A DNA stretch of 64,000 nt. It comes from Croceimicrobium sp965656185 (GTDB lineage Bacteria > Bacteroidota > Bacteroidia > Flavobacteriales > Schleiferiaceae). This document shows, one piece after another, positions 14,963-23,510 of this stretch (within the stretch, counting starts at the first letter, position 1; each line of letters starts with the position of its first letter). The stretch is taken from the NCBI GenBank assembly GCA_965656185.1, contig CBFHJH010000001.1, positions 372,001 to 436,000 on the forward strand, written 5' to 3'. A program made the position numbers and the translations under genes. The notes under the pieces are model-generated. The model had not been told where the DNA came from, did no database searches, and saw only the letters and a program-made list of their open reading frames with translations.

Positions 14963-16854
14963 GTGAAGCGCGGAAAATACTAAAGCAATACTGGTCTTAC
15001 GATCAGTTTAGACCGCTGCAAGAGGAAATCGTTGCTGCGGCCATGGACCAAAAAGATGTATTAGCGCTATTACCAACGGGAGGCGGAAAATCAATTTGCT
15101 TTCAAGTACCGGCCTTATTAAAGGAAGGTTGCACCATCGTGGTGTCCCCATTGATTGCCTTGATGAGCGATCAGGTGGAGAATTTACGAAAGCGAGGTAT
15201 TCATGCCATTGCGCTGAATTCTAGCTTAAACGCTCATCAAAAGGATTTGGCCCTGCAAAATGCCGCTAATGGCTATTACAAGCTTATCTATGTCTCGCCC
15301 GAAAGTTTACAATCTGAGAAGCTTTTACACCGCCTTAGCTTTATTCCCATCTCCATGCTGGTGGTAGACGAAGCGCATTGTATTTCGGAATGGGGATATG
15401 ATTTTAGACCAGCGTACTTAGAAATCGCCCGTTTACGTGAATTATTTCCAACTATTTCCTGCATGGCCCTTACGGCAACTGCTACCCCTAAGGTTGCCGA
15501 GGATATTCAGAAACGCTTAGCATTTCGGTCGGAGGCTAAGCTATTTAGTAAAAGCTTTGCGCGACCAGAATTAGCCTATAATGTGATACATACTGAGGCT
15601 AAAACGGAGCGCCTTCTAGAACTACTTCAAAAAGTAAAGGGAACGGCCCTCGTTTATCTTCGCAACCGAAAAGCCTGTGTTGAAATCGCTAATTGGCTTG
15701 TGGATATGGGCCTTTCGGCTGATTTTTACCACGCAGGTCTAAGCCTTGAAATTCGTAGTAGAAAACAAAAAAATTGGCTGGAAAATAAATGCCGGGTAAT
15801 GGTTTGCACCAATGCCTTTGGAATGGGAATCGATAAACCTGACGTACGACTGGTAGTGCATTTAGACCTGCCCGACTCCTTAGAAGCATACTTTCAAGAA
15901 GCCGGCCGTGCAGCGCGAGATGGTAAACAGTCCTACAGCTTTGTTTTAGTTGGTCCATCCGATACTACCGTCTTAAGAAAAAAGCATTTAGACTCCTTCC
16001 CAGATCGTGAAGAGCTTTTAAGGGTATATCGCGCTTTACTTAACTATCTACAAATAGGTGTAGGCAGTAGTGAGGGAGCGAGCTTTGAATTTGATTTGGC
16101 CGAGTTCGCCCAAAATTACCGAATGAAGCCAGGACGGGTTTACCGCTGTTTATTAATCCTTCAAAAAGAAGCGGTTCTCGAGTTGAGTGAGCAAGGTCAG
16201 TTTCTGTCTAAGGTATTTCTGAAAGCCGACCGCCGCACGCTATACGATTACCAACTAAAAAACCCTGCTTTCGATATCCTTATCAAAACCCTATTGCGCT
16301 CATATGGAGGTTTAGATATTGACTACGGAACGATAAATGAGAACTTACTGGCCAACCGCCTAAACACCAGTACTTATAAGGTTAAGCAAGCGCTTCGCCA
16401 AATGGCTAATCATGGTTTAATGGATTACCTCGAGGCTAGTGATAAATCACGTATTGTCTTATTGCAAGAAAGAAGGGATTTGGCGTCGTTGAACTTAAGT
16501 ACGGAGCATCTGGAACGTCGTAAAGCCGAAATTGAACATCGTATAAAGGCGGTAATAGATTTTGTGGCCCCTGGCGAAACATGCCGTCTCAAGCGACTTT
16601 TGGCCTATTTTGGAGAGGATCATAAACTAAATTGTGGTCAATGTGATGTGTGTCGGCGGAAAGCCAATAAATCGGATTCTAAGCATCAGCTTGAAGTAAT
16701 TAAGTCTATCCTTGCCACAGGACCCAGAGACTTGGCTTCCCTTGCATCACATTTTGAGGATCGGCCTTCCTTTAATCATGCTTTAAGGCTTGGTCTGGAA
16801 TTAGAAGAAATTATTCAAAAAGGCGGATCTCTTTACCTAAAGGGTGAAAGCTAG
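14959..16854 (+). CDS. recQ: RecQ-family ATP-dependent DNA helicase
   Basis: RecQ unwinds DNA 3'-5' in recombination and fork repair. The 631-residue protein shows LLPTGGGKS (Walker A, residues 38-45), VVDEAHCISEWGYDFRPAY (DEAH box and aromatic loop), ALTATATPKV, and the second RecA domain with ATNAFGMGIDKPDVR-like CTNAFGMGIDKPDVRLVVH and EAGRAARDGK. A zinc-binding region follows with cysteines in CRLKRLLAYFGE and CGQCDVC, then a short winged-helix-like tail. No HRDC domain is visible, which is common in this shorter RecQ class. Translation probably starts at TTG 14959, overlapping the ATPase stop by 4 bases; no in-frame ATG lies near. This is the third gene of the 13951-16854 unit. Confidence 0.93.
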   Translation: MSEARKILKQYWSYDQFRPLQEEIVAAAMDQKDVLALLPTGGGKSICFQVPALLKEGCTIVVSPLIALMSDQVENLRKRGIHAIALNSSLNAHQKDLALQNAANGYYKLIYVSPESLQSEKLLHRLSFIPISMLVVDEAHCISEWGYDFRPAYLEIARLRELFPTISCMALTATATPKVAEDIQKRLAFRSEAKLFSKSFARPELAYNVIHTEAKTERLLELLQKVKGTALVYLRNRKACVEIANWLVDMGLSADFYHAGLSLEIRSRKQKNWLENKCRVMVCTNAFGMGIDKPDVRLVVHLDLPDSLEAYFQEAGRAARDGKQSYSFVLVGPSDTTVLRKKHLDSFPDREELLRVYRALLNYLQIGVGSSEGASFEFDLAEFAQNYRMKPGRVYRCLLILQKEAVLELSEQGQFLSKVFLKADRRTLYDYQLKNPAFDILIKTLLRSYGGLDIDYGTINENLLANRLNTSTYKVKQALRQMANHGLMDYLEASDKSRIVLLQERRDLASLNLSTEHLERRKAEIEHRIKAVIDFVAPGETCRLKRLLAYFGEDHKLNCGQCDVCRRKANKSDSKHQLEVIKSILATGPRDLASLASHFEDRPSFNHALRLGLELEEIIQKGGSLYLKGES

Positions 16855-16889
16855 TTGTGATTTTTATAAATTTGGAGAAACCAATCGAT

Positions 16890-17912
16890 ATGAAAAAAAT
16901 ATACTTTCTGGCCATTGGCATGTTCTTTAATGCTGGTCTTAGTGCCCAAATCAGTTTCGGTCCTACCGTAGCCGGTACCCAAGCGGATATTAATTACCTC
17001 AGTAATGCTTATCTCACCCCAATTGGTGATGCCTTGGCATTTGGGCTTACCAATGGTTGGTACAATACGGCGAAAGTGAAGAAAACCCTACGTTTTGAAG
17101 TTGGCTTTACTCCTTCTGTTTCAATCGTTCCAGATGCCATGCGCACATTTACCATCGAAAATAGCGCCATGCAGCAATTGGAGTTGGTTAGTGGAACTTC
17201 GGCCTCCACTCCTACTGTCTACGGGGAAGATAGCCCAGGGCCGCAGATTCAATATAAAGATTCTGTTTTACGAAACCTCCCTGGTGGTACATTTCGTATG
17301 CCTTCAGGCTTGGGCTTTAGAGTAGCTCCTCTAATGCAAGCTCATGCGGCCATTGGTTTGCCATTCGACTTTGAATTAAGTGGTCGTTATTTACCTAATA
17401 CCGAGATTCCCTTGTTGGATGGCTCAGAAATCGGTCTTTGGGGTGTAGGCTTAAAGCACGACATTCTCCGATACATTCCTGGAGACAAAATAATTCCCTT
17501 CAGCTTAAGCGCCTTTGTTTCTTATACCCAATTAAACTTTGGACAGGATATCGAGCCAGGACAAAACAATGATAAAAGGATCGACCTTGAAGCCAGTGCT
17601 TTCGTAGCGCGTCTATTAATTTCTAAAAAGTTCCTCTTTATCACAGCTTACGGCGGATTCGGATACAATCAGCTGAGTTCAAGTATGAACGTATCCGGCA
17701 CTTATGATTGGATTAACCCCAGTGCTGGAGTTGGCGTTCCTGAAACAAGTATACAAGACCCGGTGTCGATCGAAAGTAATGGTGGAAGTGGTTTCGTTGC
17801 TAATGTGGGTTTAAGGTTTAAGTTTTTAATGTTGGGATACCTAAGTGCAGATTATACCTTTGGCGAGTTCTCAGCAGCCACTTTAAGTTTAGGGATTAGC
17901 TGGGACCTCTAA
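16890..17912 (+). CDS. DUF6588 outer-membrane beta-barrel-like protein
   Basis: The 340-residue protein has a signal peptide (MKKIYFLAIGMFFNAGLSAQ). Its body alternates amphipathic strands, for example FDFELSGRYLP, ISKKFLFITAYGGFGYN and GFVANVGLRFKFLMLGYLSADYTFG, and it ends in an aliphatic/aromatic strand (LSLGISWDL), as outer-membrane barrels do. It resembles the DUF6588 family of Bacteroidota. ATG 16890 gives the clean signal peptide; a longer reading from GTG 16857 would put a charged stretch in front of it. It lies 35 bases after recQ and 9 bases before fmt. The cargo or role is unknown. Confidence 0.75.
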   Translation: MKKIYFLAIGMFFNAGLSAQISFGPTVAGTQADINYLSNAYLTPIGDALAFGLTNGWYNTAKVKKTLRFEVGFTPSVSIVPDAMRTFTIENSAMQQLELVSGTSASTPTVYGEDSPGPQIQYKDSVLRNLPGGTFRMPSGLGFRVAPLMQAHAAIGLPFDFELSGRYLPNTEIPLLDGSEIGLWGVGLKHDILRYIPGDKIIPFSLSAFVSYTQLNFGQDIEPGQNNDKRIDLEASAFVARLLISKKFLFITAYGGFGYNQLSSSMNVSGTYDWINPSAGVGVPETSIQDPVSIESNGGSGFVANVGLRFKFLMLGYLSADYTFGEFSAATLSLGISWDL

Positions 17913-17921
17913 ACTAGATTT

Positions 17922-18866
17922 ATGCGCATAGTTTTTATGGGGACACCTGAATTTGCGGTGTCTATCCTTCGAGCTTTAAATGAATCGGAGCATCAAGTGC
18001 TTGCGGTGGTAACTGCTCCAGATAAACCGGCAGGGCGTGGTAGAAAGCTTAAAGCCTCGGCGGTAAAACAATATGCCGAGGAGCATAAGCTTAAACTACT
18101 TCAGCCTACCAAGTTAAAATCAGAAGATTTTTTACAGGAATTAAGTGGGCTTAAGGCCGATTTGTTTGTGGTAGTGGCCTTCCGCATGCTTCCTGAAGTG
18201 GTATGGTCTATGCCCACTAGTGGAACCATTAATCTGCACGCCTCCTTATTGCCTAATTACCGGGGCGCGGCACCTATTAACTGGGCCATTGTCAATGGAG
18301 AAAATGTATCCGGTTTAACTACTTTTTTCATAAATGAAAATATCGATACTGGCGATATTCTGATGCAAGAACGCATGGATATTGGGCCCGATGAAAATGC
18401 AGGAGAACTGCACGATCGTATGATGGAGTTGGGAGCTGACCTGGTGCTAAACTCAGTTGAAAAAATTGCAAGTGGTCATTTTGAATTGATTCAACAAGAT
18501 AGGATCGCAGCTGATGCCATTAAATCCGCCCCAAAGATCTTCAAAGAAGACCTCAAGATCGATTGGTCCAAAAGCCCACAATCTATCCATGATCACATAA
18601 GAGGTATGGCACCATTTCCCGGAGCATGGACCGAAATTGAAGTCGGTGGACATAAAAGTACCGCGAAGATTCTCAAGTCGCGCCTAATTAATGAGGCCTG
18701 TGAATACGAATCGAATCAGCTTTATAAGGAGGCAAAAAGACTATTTGTAGCGATGGATCAATCCAAATTAGAGATCCTAGAGTTACAATTAGAGGGCAAA
18801 AAACGCCTGAAAGCCTTGGATTTCCTGAATGGACAGGAAATTGGCGAAAACGACCGCGTTTCGTAA
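17922..18866 (+). CDS. fmt: Methionyl-tRNA formyltransferase
   Basis: Fmt formylates initiator methionyl-tRNA using 10-formyltetrahydrofolate. The 314-residue protein shows RIVFMGTPEFAVSIL, APDKPAGRGRKL (the tRNA-binding loop region), and the catalytic block NLHASLLPNYRGAAPINWAI with the essential asparagine and histidine. FFINENIDTGDIL and the C-terminal tRNA-binding domain from about residue 205 follow (RGMAPFPGAWTE). The start ATG at 17922 is 9 bases after the barrel gene. Length and motifs are fully standard, and the assignment is certain. Confidence 0.97.
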   Translation: MRIVFMGTPEFAVSILRALNESEHQVLAVVTAPDKPAGRGRKLKASAVKQYAEEHKLKLLQPTKLKSEDFLQELSGLKADLFVVVAFRMLPEVVWSMPTSGTINLHASLLPNYRGAAPINWAIVNGENVSGLTTFFINENIDTGDILMQERMDIGPDENAGELHDRMMELGADLVLNSVEKIASGHFELIQQDRIAADAIKSAPKIFKEDLKIDWSKSPQSIHDHIRGMAPFPGAWTEIEVGGHKSTAKILKSRLINEACEYESNQLYKEAKRLFVAMDQSKLEILELQLEGKKRLKALDFLNGQEIGENDRVS

Positions 18867-18949
18867 GTGCCTGAAATACAGTAATTAAGAAAATTACCTT
18901 ATCAACAACTGTTATTAATTTTTAACAATGACTGGCTTTTTTGGCCTGA

Positions 18950-18983
18950 TTTGTTGGCAGATAGCGCGTTTCGGTTATTTTTG
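18950..18983 (+). promoter_or_regulatory. Promoter for the HU gene
   Basis: TTTG (18950-18953), 22 bases, then TATTTTTG (18976-18983), a perfect TAnnTTTG -7 element. A second TTGG inside the spacer would give a tighter 17-base-class alignment. The expected start near 18990 leaves an AT-rich leader of about 34 bases before the HU ATG at 19024. Confidence 0.62.
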
Positions 18984-19023
18984 TTGGTGTTCGAATCACA
19001 ATGTCTAACCAAAATTTAAACAA

Positions 19024-19293
19024 ATGAACAAAGCTGATCTTATTGACGCTATGGCTGCAGAAGCAGGTATTTCAAAAGCTGCTGCTAAAAAAGCATTAGA
19101 CGCCTTCACTGGTAAAGTAACTGACACTCTTGCTTCAGGAGGACGTGTTTCTTTAGTAGGTTTTGGTACTTTCTCAACTTCTCAGCGCTCTGCTCGCGAG
19201 GGTCGTAACCCACAGACTGGCCAAACCATCAAAATTCCAGCAAAAACTGTAGCTAAGTTTAAAGCTGGTTCTGAGCTTAACTCTAAGCTTTAA
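19024..19293 (+). CDS. HU-family DNA-binding protein
   Basis: HU is a small nucleoid protein that bends DNA as a dimer. The 89 residues begin MNKADLIDAMAAEAGISKAAAKKALDAF (helical dimer core). The beta-arm region is GRVSLVGFGTFSTSQRSAREGRNPQTG, including the signature GFGTF and the arm with R-N-P-x-T-G, and the protein ends IKIPAKTVAKFKAGSELNSKL. It is monocistronic, with a strong promoter upstream and a UUCG-type terminator just downstream, as expected for a highly expressed gene. The reading frame is rich in GCT/CTT-type codons unlike some neighbours, which fits high expression. Confidence 0.97.
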   Translation: MNKADLIDAMAAEAGISKAAAKKALDAFTGKVTDTLASGGRVSLVGFGTFSTSQRSAREGRNPQTGQTIKIPAKTVAKFKAGSELNSKL

Positions 19294-19314
19294 GAATAGC
19301 GAAAATATTTGCTT

Positions 19315-19342
19315 AAAAGACCTGCCTTCGGGCGGGTCTTTT
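19315..19342. terminator. Bidirectional UUCG terminator between HU and prmC
   Basis: AAAAGACCTGCC pairs with GGCGGGTCTTTT (one G-U pair) around a TTCG tetraloop, flanked by A and T runs on both sides. It can stop transcription from HU on the plus strand and prmC on the minus strand; the prmC stop codon lies in its right arm. Confidence 0.9.
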
Positions 19343-20168
19343 ACTTTCTAGCCCAGATGAAACGGGGATTACCAAATTGGTCATTTAACAATTCAACCTT
19401 TGAAAGGTATTCCTGAACCAAGCTTTGCGTTTCTTGACCTAGGTACTGATTGATTTCCAGTGCTAATACCCCTCCTCCTTTCAATGTATGTTGTGCATAT
19501 CTACTAATTGCCTTATAAAAGACCAGAGGGTCCTTATCATCCACGAATAAGGCCATTTGAGGCTCCTTAGCATACACGCTAGCACTCATTGCCTCTTTTT
19601 CGCTGAGCCTGACATAGGGCGGATTACTCACGATTAGATCCAGTCCATGGGGCCAAGGTTCTTTAGGTTTCAGGATGTCGTCCGCGATGAAATTAAGGTC
19701 AAGCTCGTTGATTTGAGCATTTTTTTTAGCCAATTCCAGCGCGGCCTTGCTTTTCTCTAAAGCACTTATTTCACGGCCTTCTTTACATAAAGCAAGAGCG
19801 ATACAGCCCGAGCCAGTCGCCAAATCAATTCCCTTTTTAAATTCGGGTATCCTAGACTCAATTAAATGCACCAATTCTTCGGTTTCCGGACGAGGAATTA
19901 GTACCGCGGAGTTAACTAGGATGGTTCTATCGGCAAACTGAACCTTCCCTATAAGATATTGCAAGGGTTCACCTTTAACTACTAAATTAAGATCAGCTTG
20001 AAACTGATTTAGAATATCCGGACTTAAGCTTTTAAATCCACCGATAAGGTCGATCCTTCTGAATCTATACTTGTCCTCTAAAAGTCGATAAAATTGTTGC
20101 TCCATCTCATCCCGTTCTTTATCGGGAAAAGACGCTAGAAACTCTATTTTGATATTATTTAATGACAC
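19341..20168 (-). CDS. prmC: Peptide chain release factor N5-glutamine methyltransferase
   Basis: PrmC/HemK methylates the GGQ glutamine of release factors using S-adenosylmethionine. The 275-residue protein has the SAM fold with LIPRPETEELV, GIDLATGSGCIALAL and the catalytic DLIVSNPPYV (NPPY). The N-terminal helical domain lies in residues 1-75. Translation appears to start at GTG 20168 (MSLNNIKIEFLASF); no better start is available before residue 22. It is convergent with HU, sharing the UUCG terminator, and is preceded on its strand by the separate sucD unit. Identity is secure. Confidence 0.93.
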   Translation of the reverse strand: MSLNNIKIEFLASFPDKERDEMEQQFYRLLEDKYRFRRIDLIGGFKSLSPDILNQFQADLNLVVKGEPLQYLIGKVQFADRTILVNSAVLIPRPETEELVHLIESRIPEFKKGIDLATGSGCIALALCKEGREISALEKSKAALELAKKNAQINELDLNFIADDILKPKEPWPHGLDLIVSNPPYVRLSEKEAMSASVYAKEPQMALFVDDKDPLVFYKAISRYAQHTLKGGGVLALEINQYLGQETQSLVQEYLSKVELLNDQFGNPRFIWARK

Positions 20169-20180
20169 CCTTAAACATAA

Positions 20181-20212
20181 AAAAATCCCACTAGCCGAGA
20201 CTAATGGGATTT
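20181..20212 (-). terminator. Terminator of sucD
   Basis: On the minus strand AAATCCCA (from 20212 down) pairs with TGGGATTT (20183-20190) around a 14-base loop and runs into a T tract. It lies between the sucD stop (20231) and the prmC start (20168), separating the two. Confidence 0.75.
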
Positions 20213-20230
20213 AAGCATAAAGAATTTTAT

Positions 20231-21100
20231 TTAGGCTAGTGCTTCGGTCATTTTTGAACCGATATCTGCAGGAGAGTCTACTACGTGAATGCCACACTCA
20301 CGCATGATCGCTTTCTTTGCTTGAGCGGTATCCTCTGCTCCACCTACAATTGCACCGGCATGTCCCATGGTGCGGCCTTTCGGTGCAGTTTCTCCTGCGA
20401 TAAAGCCAACTACGGGCTTAGTGCCGTTCTCTTTGATCCAACGGGCCGCTTCTGCTTCCATCTGACCACCGATCTCTCCGATCATTACGATACCATCGGT
20501 TTCACTATCGTTCATCAGCAATTCAATTGCTTCTTTCATAGAGGTGCCAATGATGGGGTCACCACCAATACCAATAGCAGTGCTCTGACCCATCCCTGCT
20601 TTAGTGATTTGGTCAACAGCTTCGTATGTAAGGGTACCCGACTTAGAAACAATGCCAATACGACCGGGATTAAAGATGAAAGCGGGCATAATGCCTACTT
20701 TAGCTCCGCCTGGAGTCATTACGCCCGGACAGTTTGGTCCGATTAAGCGACTGTCTTTATCTTGCAAGTACTCTTTTACGGTAATCATATCCTTTACAGG
20801 GATTCCCTCAGTAATGGCTACAATAACCTTGATTCCAGCTTCGGCCGCTTCCATGATCGCATCAGCAGCAAAGGCTGGTGGCACGAAAATGATGGATACG
20901 TCGGCGCTAGTTTCTTTTACGGCATCGGCTACGGTATTGAAAACTGGGCGATCGAGGTGAGTTTGACCTCCCTTCCCAGGAGTTACGCCACCTACCACAT
21001 TGGTTCCGGCTTCAATCATTTGGCCAGCGTGAAAAGTACCTTCACTACCGGTAAAACCTTGCACTATAACTTTAGAATCTTTGTTTACGAGTACGCTCAT
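20231..21100 (-). CDS. sucD: Succinate-CoA ligase, alpha subunit
   Basis: SucD with SucC interconverts succinyl-CoA and succinate in the TCA cycle, forming ATP or GTP. The 289 residues begin MSVLVNKDSKVIVQGFTGSEG, the flavobacterial form of the CoA-binding Rossmann start. They contain VGGVTPGKGGQ, GPNCPGVMTPG, the SKSGTLTYEA loop and the phosphohistidine region GFIAGETAPKGRTMGHAGAI. ATG 21100 fits the family N-terminus better than the longer possible start at 21121. The sucC partner is not in this window. The gene is monocistronic with its own terminator. The function is certain. Confidence 0.96.
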   Translation of the reverse strand: MSVLVNKDSKVIVQGFTGSEGTFHAGQMIEAGTNVVGGVTPGKGGQTHLDRPVFNTVADAVKETSADVSIIFVPPAFAADAIMEAAEAGIKVIVAITEGIPVKDMITVKEYLQDKDSRLIGPNCPGVMTPGGAKVGIMPAFIFNPGRIGIVSKSGTLTYEAVDQITKAGMGQSTAIGIGGDPIIGTSMKEAIELLMNDSETDGIVMIGEIGGQMEAEAARWIKENGTKPVVGFIAGETAPKGRTMGHAGAIVGGAEDTAQAKKAIMRECGIHVVDSPADIGSKMTEALA

Positions 21101-21190
21101 TATTGCGAATTTGATTTGCAAATATTTGCCTGCGAAAATAAGAGTTATTGTCTTTCTGAGCCTTGCTTTGATTAAAAAATCACGGCATTT

Positions 21191-22519
21191 TTAGTCTTGA
21201 CGCTTCAAGCTGCGCAAAAGACCTAATCCAATTATCGCTGCTATACTACTCGCCAAGAGCACTGCGATCTTAGATTGTGCTATAAGCAGTTCAGAATTAA
21301 AAGCCAGTTCTGCGATAAATAAGCTCATTGTGAAGCCAATACCAGCTAGAAATGCTACGCCAATAATTTGCTTCCAGTTTGCCCCTTCTGGCATTATAGC
21401 TACTTTAAAACGTATCATAAGCCATGAGAAAAGGCCCACCCCGATCGATTTACCAAATACTAAGCCGAAAATAACCCCCAGGGCCACAGTGCTGCTGCTA
21501 ATGGTACTGATACCTCCTTCTAAAACTACCCCGGCATTGGCAAAGGCGAATAAGGGCATGATTATGAAATAGACAAAATCATGTAATCCGCTTTCGATTT
21601 TCTGTAATGGAGATCGAGCCTGATCGCCTAATTCTTCCATTTCTTCCAATAAAACATCTTCCCGGGTAGAATTATAGCGTTCGCTTAAACTGCTGGTTTT
21701 ATCGAATCTCACTATTAATTTATTAGCCATTTTCCGAAACACCGAACGGCTAACTTTCGTGCGTACCGGTATCGTCATCGCGAGGAGTATCCCTGCGATG
21801 GTAGGGTGAATTCCGGCGTAGAAGAAAGCCGACCAAATACCCACGATTCCCATGAAAGCGTAAAATAGCACCGAGCGCACTCCTAAACGATTAGCAATAA
21901 AAAGAAAGCCCAAAACGGCTGCTGCATAATAGAGCTGTTCGATGTGCAGATTTGAAGTATAGAAAAAGGCGATCACTAAAACAGCCCCAATGTCATCTAC
22001 TACTGCCAAAGAGGTCACAAAAACGGTTAATGAACCTGCAATACGTCGTTTTACTAAATTTATTAGTCCAAGGGTAAAAGCAATATCGGTGGCCATAGGT
22101 ATACCCCAGCCTTCAGCTGCTTCTCCTTCGTTAAAAGCTAAGAAAATTAAGGCCGGTACAATCATGCCTCCTAAGGCAGCACCGATTGGTAAACTAGCTT
22201 TACGCCAGGAACTTAAGCTGCCTAATAGAAATTCTCTTTTGATCTCTAGTCCAACCATGAAAAAGAAGATCGCCATAAGCCCATCATTAATCAAATGATG
22301 AAGATTCATCCCAAAATGATGTTCCCCAAAACTCAACTCAATTTCGGTCTCCCAGAAATGATGGTACCATGCTCCTCCCCAACTAGAGTTGGCAATTATA
22401 AGAGCCGATAATGCCGCTATAAACAAGATAACTCCTACGCTTGCCTCATTTTCTACAAGCCTACGAAATGGTTTCTGGAGGTAGTCAATCGGTTCTTTAG
22501 CCGATGGTACTTTTGCCAT
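21191..22519 (-). CDS. nhaA: Na+/H+ antiporter NhaA
   Basis: NhaA exchanges protons for sodium across the inner membrane for pH and salt balance. The 442-residue protein has about 12 transmembrane segments. The signature features are MNLHHLINDGLMAIFFFMVGLEIKREF near the front, the ion-binding pair in SLAVVDDIGAVLVIAFFYT (two aspartates), WSAFFYAGIHPTIAGILLAM and FGKSIGVGLFSW. An acidic cytoplasmic insert around residues 270-300 (TREDVLLEEMEELGD) resembles inserts in Bacteroidota NhaA. The ATG at 22519 lies inside the end of the CrtA-like gene (23-base overlap), so nhaA is the last gene of the 21191-23869 operon. Confidence 0.96.
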   Translation of the reverse strand: MAKVPSAKEPIDYLQKPFRRLVENEASVGVILFIAALSALIIANSSWGGAWYHHFWETEIELSFGEHHFGMNLHHLINDGLMAIFFFMVGLEIKREFLLGSLSSWRKASLPIGAALGGMIVPALIFLAFNEGEAAEGWGIPMATDIAFTLGLINLVKRRIAGSLTVFVTSLAVVDDIGAVLVIAFFYTSNLHIEQLYYAAAVLGFLFIANRLGVRSVLFYAFMGIVGIWSAFFYAGIHPTIAGILLAMTIPVRTKVSRSVFRKMANKLIVRFDKTSSLSERYNSTREDVLLEEMEELGDQARSPLQKIESGLHDFVYFIIMPLFAFANAGVVLEGGISTISSSTVALGVIFGLVFGKSIGVGLFSWLMIRFKVAIMPEGANWKQIIGVAFLAGIGFTMSLFIAELAFNSELLIAQSKIAVLLASSIAAIIGLGLLRSLKRQD

Positions 22520-23225
22520 TTAGAGAATAAGTTTTTAGTTTATCAAAATCTGTTTTAGGCCAATCACCGTGCCAAGATTGGATATTAAAGCGAGTAAACT
22601 GCTCTTCTTTATACCAATCCAACTTACGAGTTAGTTGTACCACTTTGCGATGCTCCTCCTGCTGATAAGCAAAATTTTTCATCGCAGCTTCAGCATCCCA
22701 AATACTAAAAGTGGCTTGCTCTACAAGGGGCCATTCTCCGATACCTTTTTGAAATAACAAGGCACTTTGCCTATTTATTACTTTAGATACCTGAGGCACT
22801 TGGCGCCAAAATTGCAATAGTCGTCTCTTTTTAATGCTGGCCCTAGTAATAACAGCCATTAGGGCGCTATCCGCAACATCCGATTTAGCTTGGAAGGGCT
22901 TTAACCCGTTCCAAGTTCCCTTGCTCTGATAGGGCTCTAATTCAAAAGTGATAAGACCATCGGCCTTATTGTGAAAATCATGCATTAAGGCATTCTCCTG
23001 CCAGTGTTCAAAAGCGCTCTCCGACTTCCATACCGATAAATGCGCGTAGACTGACCAATCTGGCCAAATACTAAAGCCTTGTCCTGCTCCACTGCCAAGC
23101 ATTTTGAAGAATAAGTTTCCTGGGGATTTACCGGCTATGGGCGGACATAGGCGCATTTGCTTAAATGCCCACCATCGATTTTCGGACGTAGGGAAATGAA
23201 AAATTTGCAGTCGGGTGATCGGCAA
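22497..23225 (-). CDS. CrtA-like (spheroidene monooxygenase family) protein
   Basis: The 242-residue protein aligns by eye with spheroidene monooxygenase CrtA: FHFPTSENRWWAFKQM near the start, then the conserved KLLGSG-like FKMLGSGAGQGFSIWPDW, and YAHLSVWKSESAFEHW. CrtA introduces keto groups into acyclic carotenoids; homologues in Bacteroidota have been linked to carotenoid oxygenation but many are uncharacterised. No carotenoid genes are adjacent. Translation seems to start at TTG 23225, because a stop lies just upstream and the next methionine would remove family residues. It overlaps nhaA by 23 bases and follows the His-tailed membrane protein by 30 bases. Family assignment is likely; the substrate is unknown. 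Confidence 0.7.
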   Translation of the reverse strand: MPITRLQIFHFPTSENRWWAFKQMRLCPPIAGKSPGNLFFKMLGSGAGQGFSIWPDWSVYAHLSVWKSESAFEHWQENALMHDFHNKADGLITFELEPYQSKGTWNGLKPFQAKSDVADSALMAVITRASIKKRRLLQFWRQVPQVSKVINRQSALLFQKGIGEWPLVEQATFSIWDAEAAMKNFAYQQEEHRKVVQLTRKLDWYKEEQFTRFNIQSWHGDWPKTDFDKLKTYSLNGKSTIG

Positions 23226-23255
23226 TGTCTTTCAAATAAAAACTTAGTAGTAGAC

Positions 23256-23510
23256 CTAATGTTCACGAGATTTATGGTGCTTATGCCAACGATGGTAGTG
23301 CATATGCTCGATCTTGTAAATAATCGCCTGTCCCACAAAACTGATTCCTGAATTTATAAGTACCAAGCTCAAAGTACCTATCCAAAACCATTCTTGCCAT
23401 TTGTCAGCAGCCATTTTTAAAATGAGGGCTTCCCCAAAAAAACTTAGGCCGGCACCAATAAGTACCAGGCCTAAGACACTAAATAATAACCATTTTTGCT
23501 TTTTCGTCAT
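23256..23510 (-). CDS. Two-TM membrane protein with histidine-rich tail
   Basis: The 84-residue protein has two hydrophobic segments (about residues 8-31 and 40-62). It ends in a strongly histidine-rich cytosolic or periplasmic tail, MHYHRWHKHHKSREH, with six histidines in the last 15 residues. I recognise no family. Such a tail could bind metal ions or sense pH; the latter is suggestive given that nhaA follows two genes later, but this is speculation. It starts with ATG 23510 in a 4-base ATGA overlap with the zinc-ribbon gene, so the two are translationally coupled. Confidence 0.75.
   Translation of the reverse strand: MTKKQKWLLFSVLGLVLIGAGLSFFGEALILKMAADKWQEWFWIGTLSLVLINSGISFVGQAIIYKIEHMHYHRWHKHHKSREH

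Noticed and set aside
18899..18907. TTATCAACA, one mismatch from the DnaA box, upstream of the HU gene
   Set aside because: A single box with no clustered repeats, no AT-rich unwinding element and no dnaA or dnaN nearby, so an origin is not supported.
20285..20746. Long plus-strand open frames inside sucD
   Set aside because: These are shadows of a well-supported conserved gene with no family motifs or ribosome-binding context of their own.
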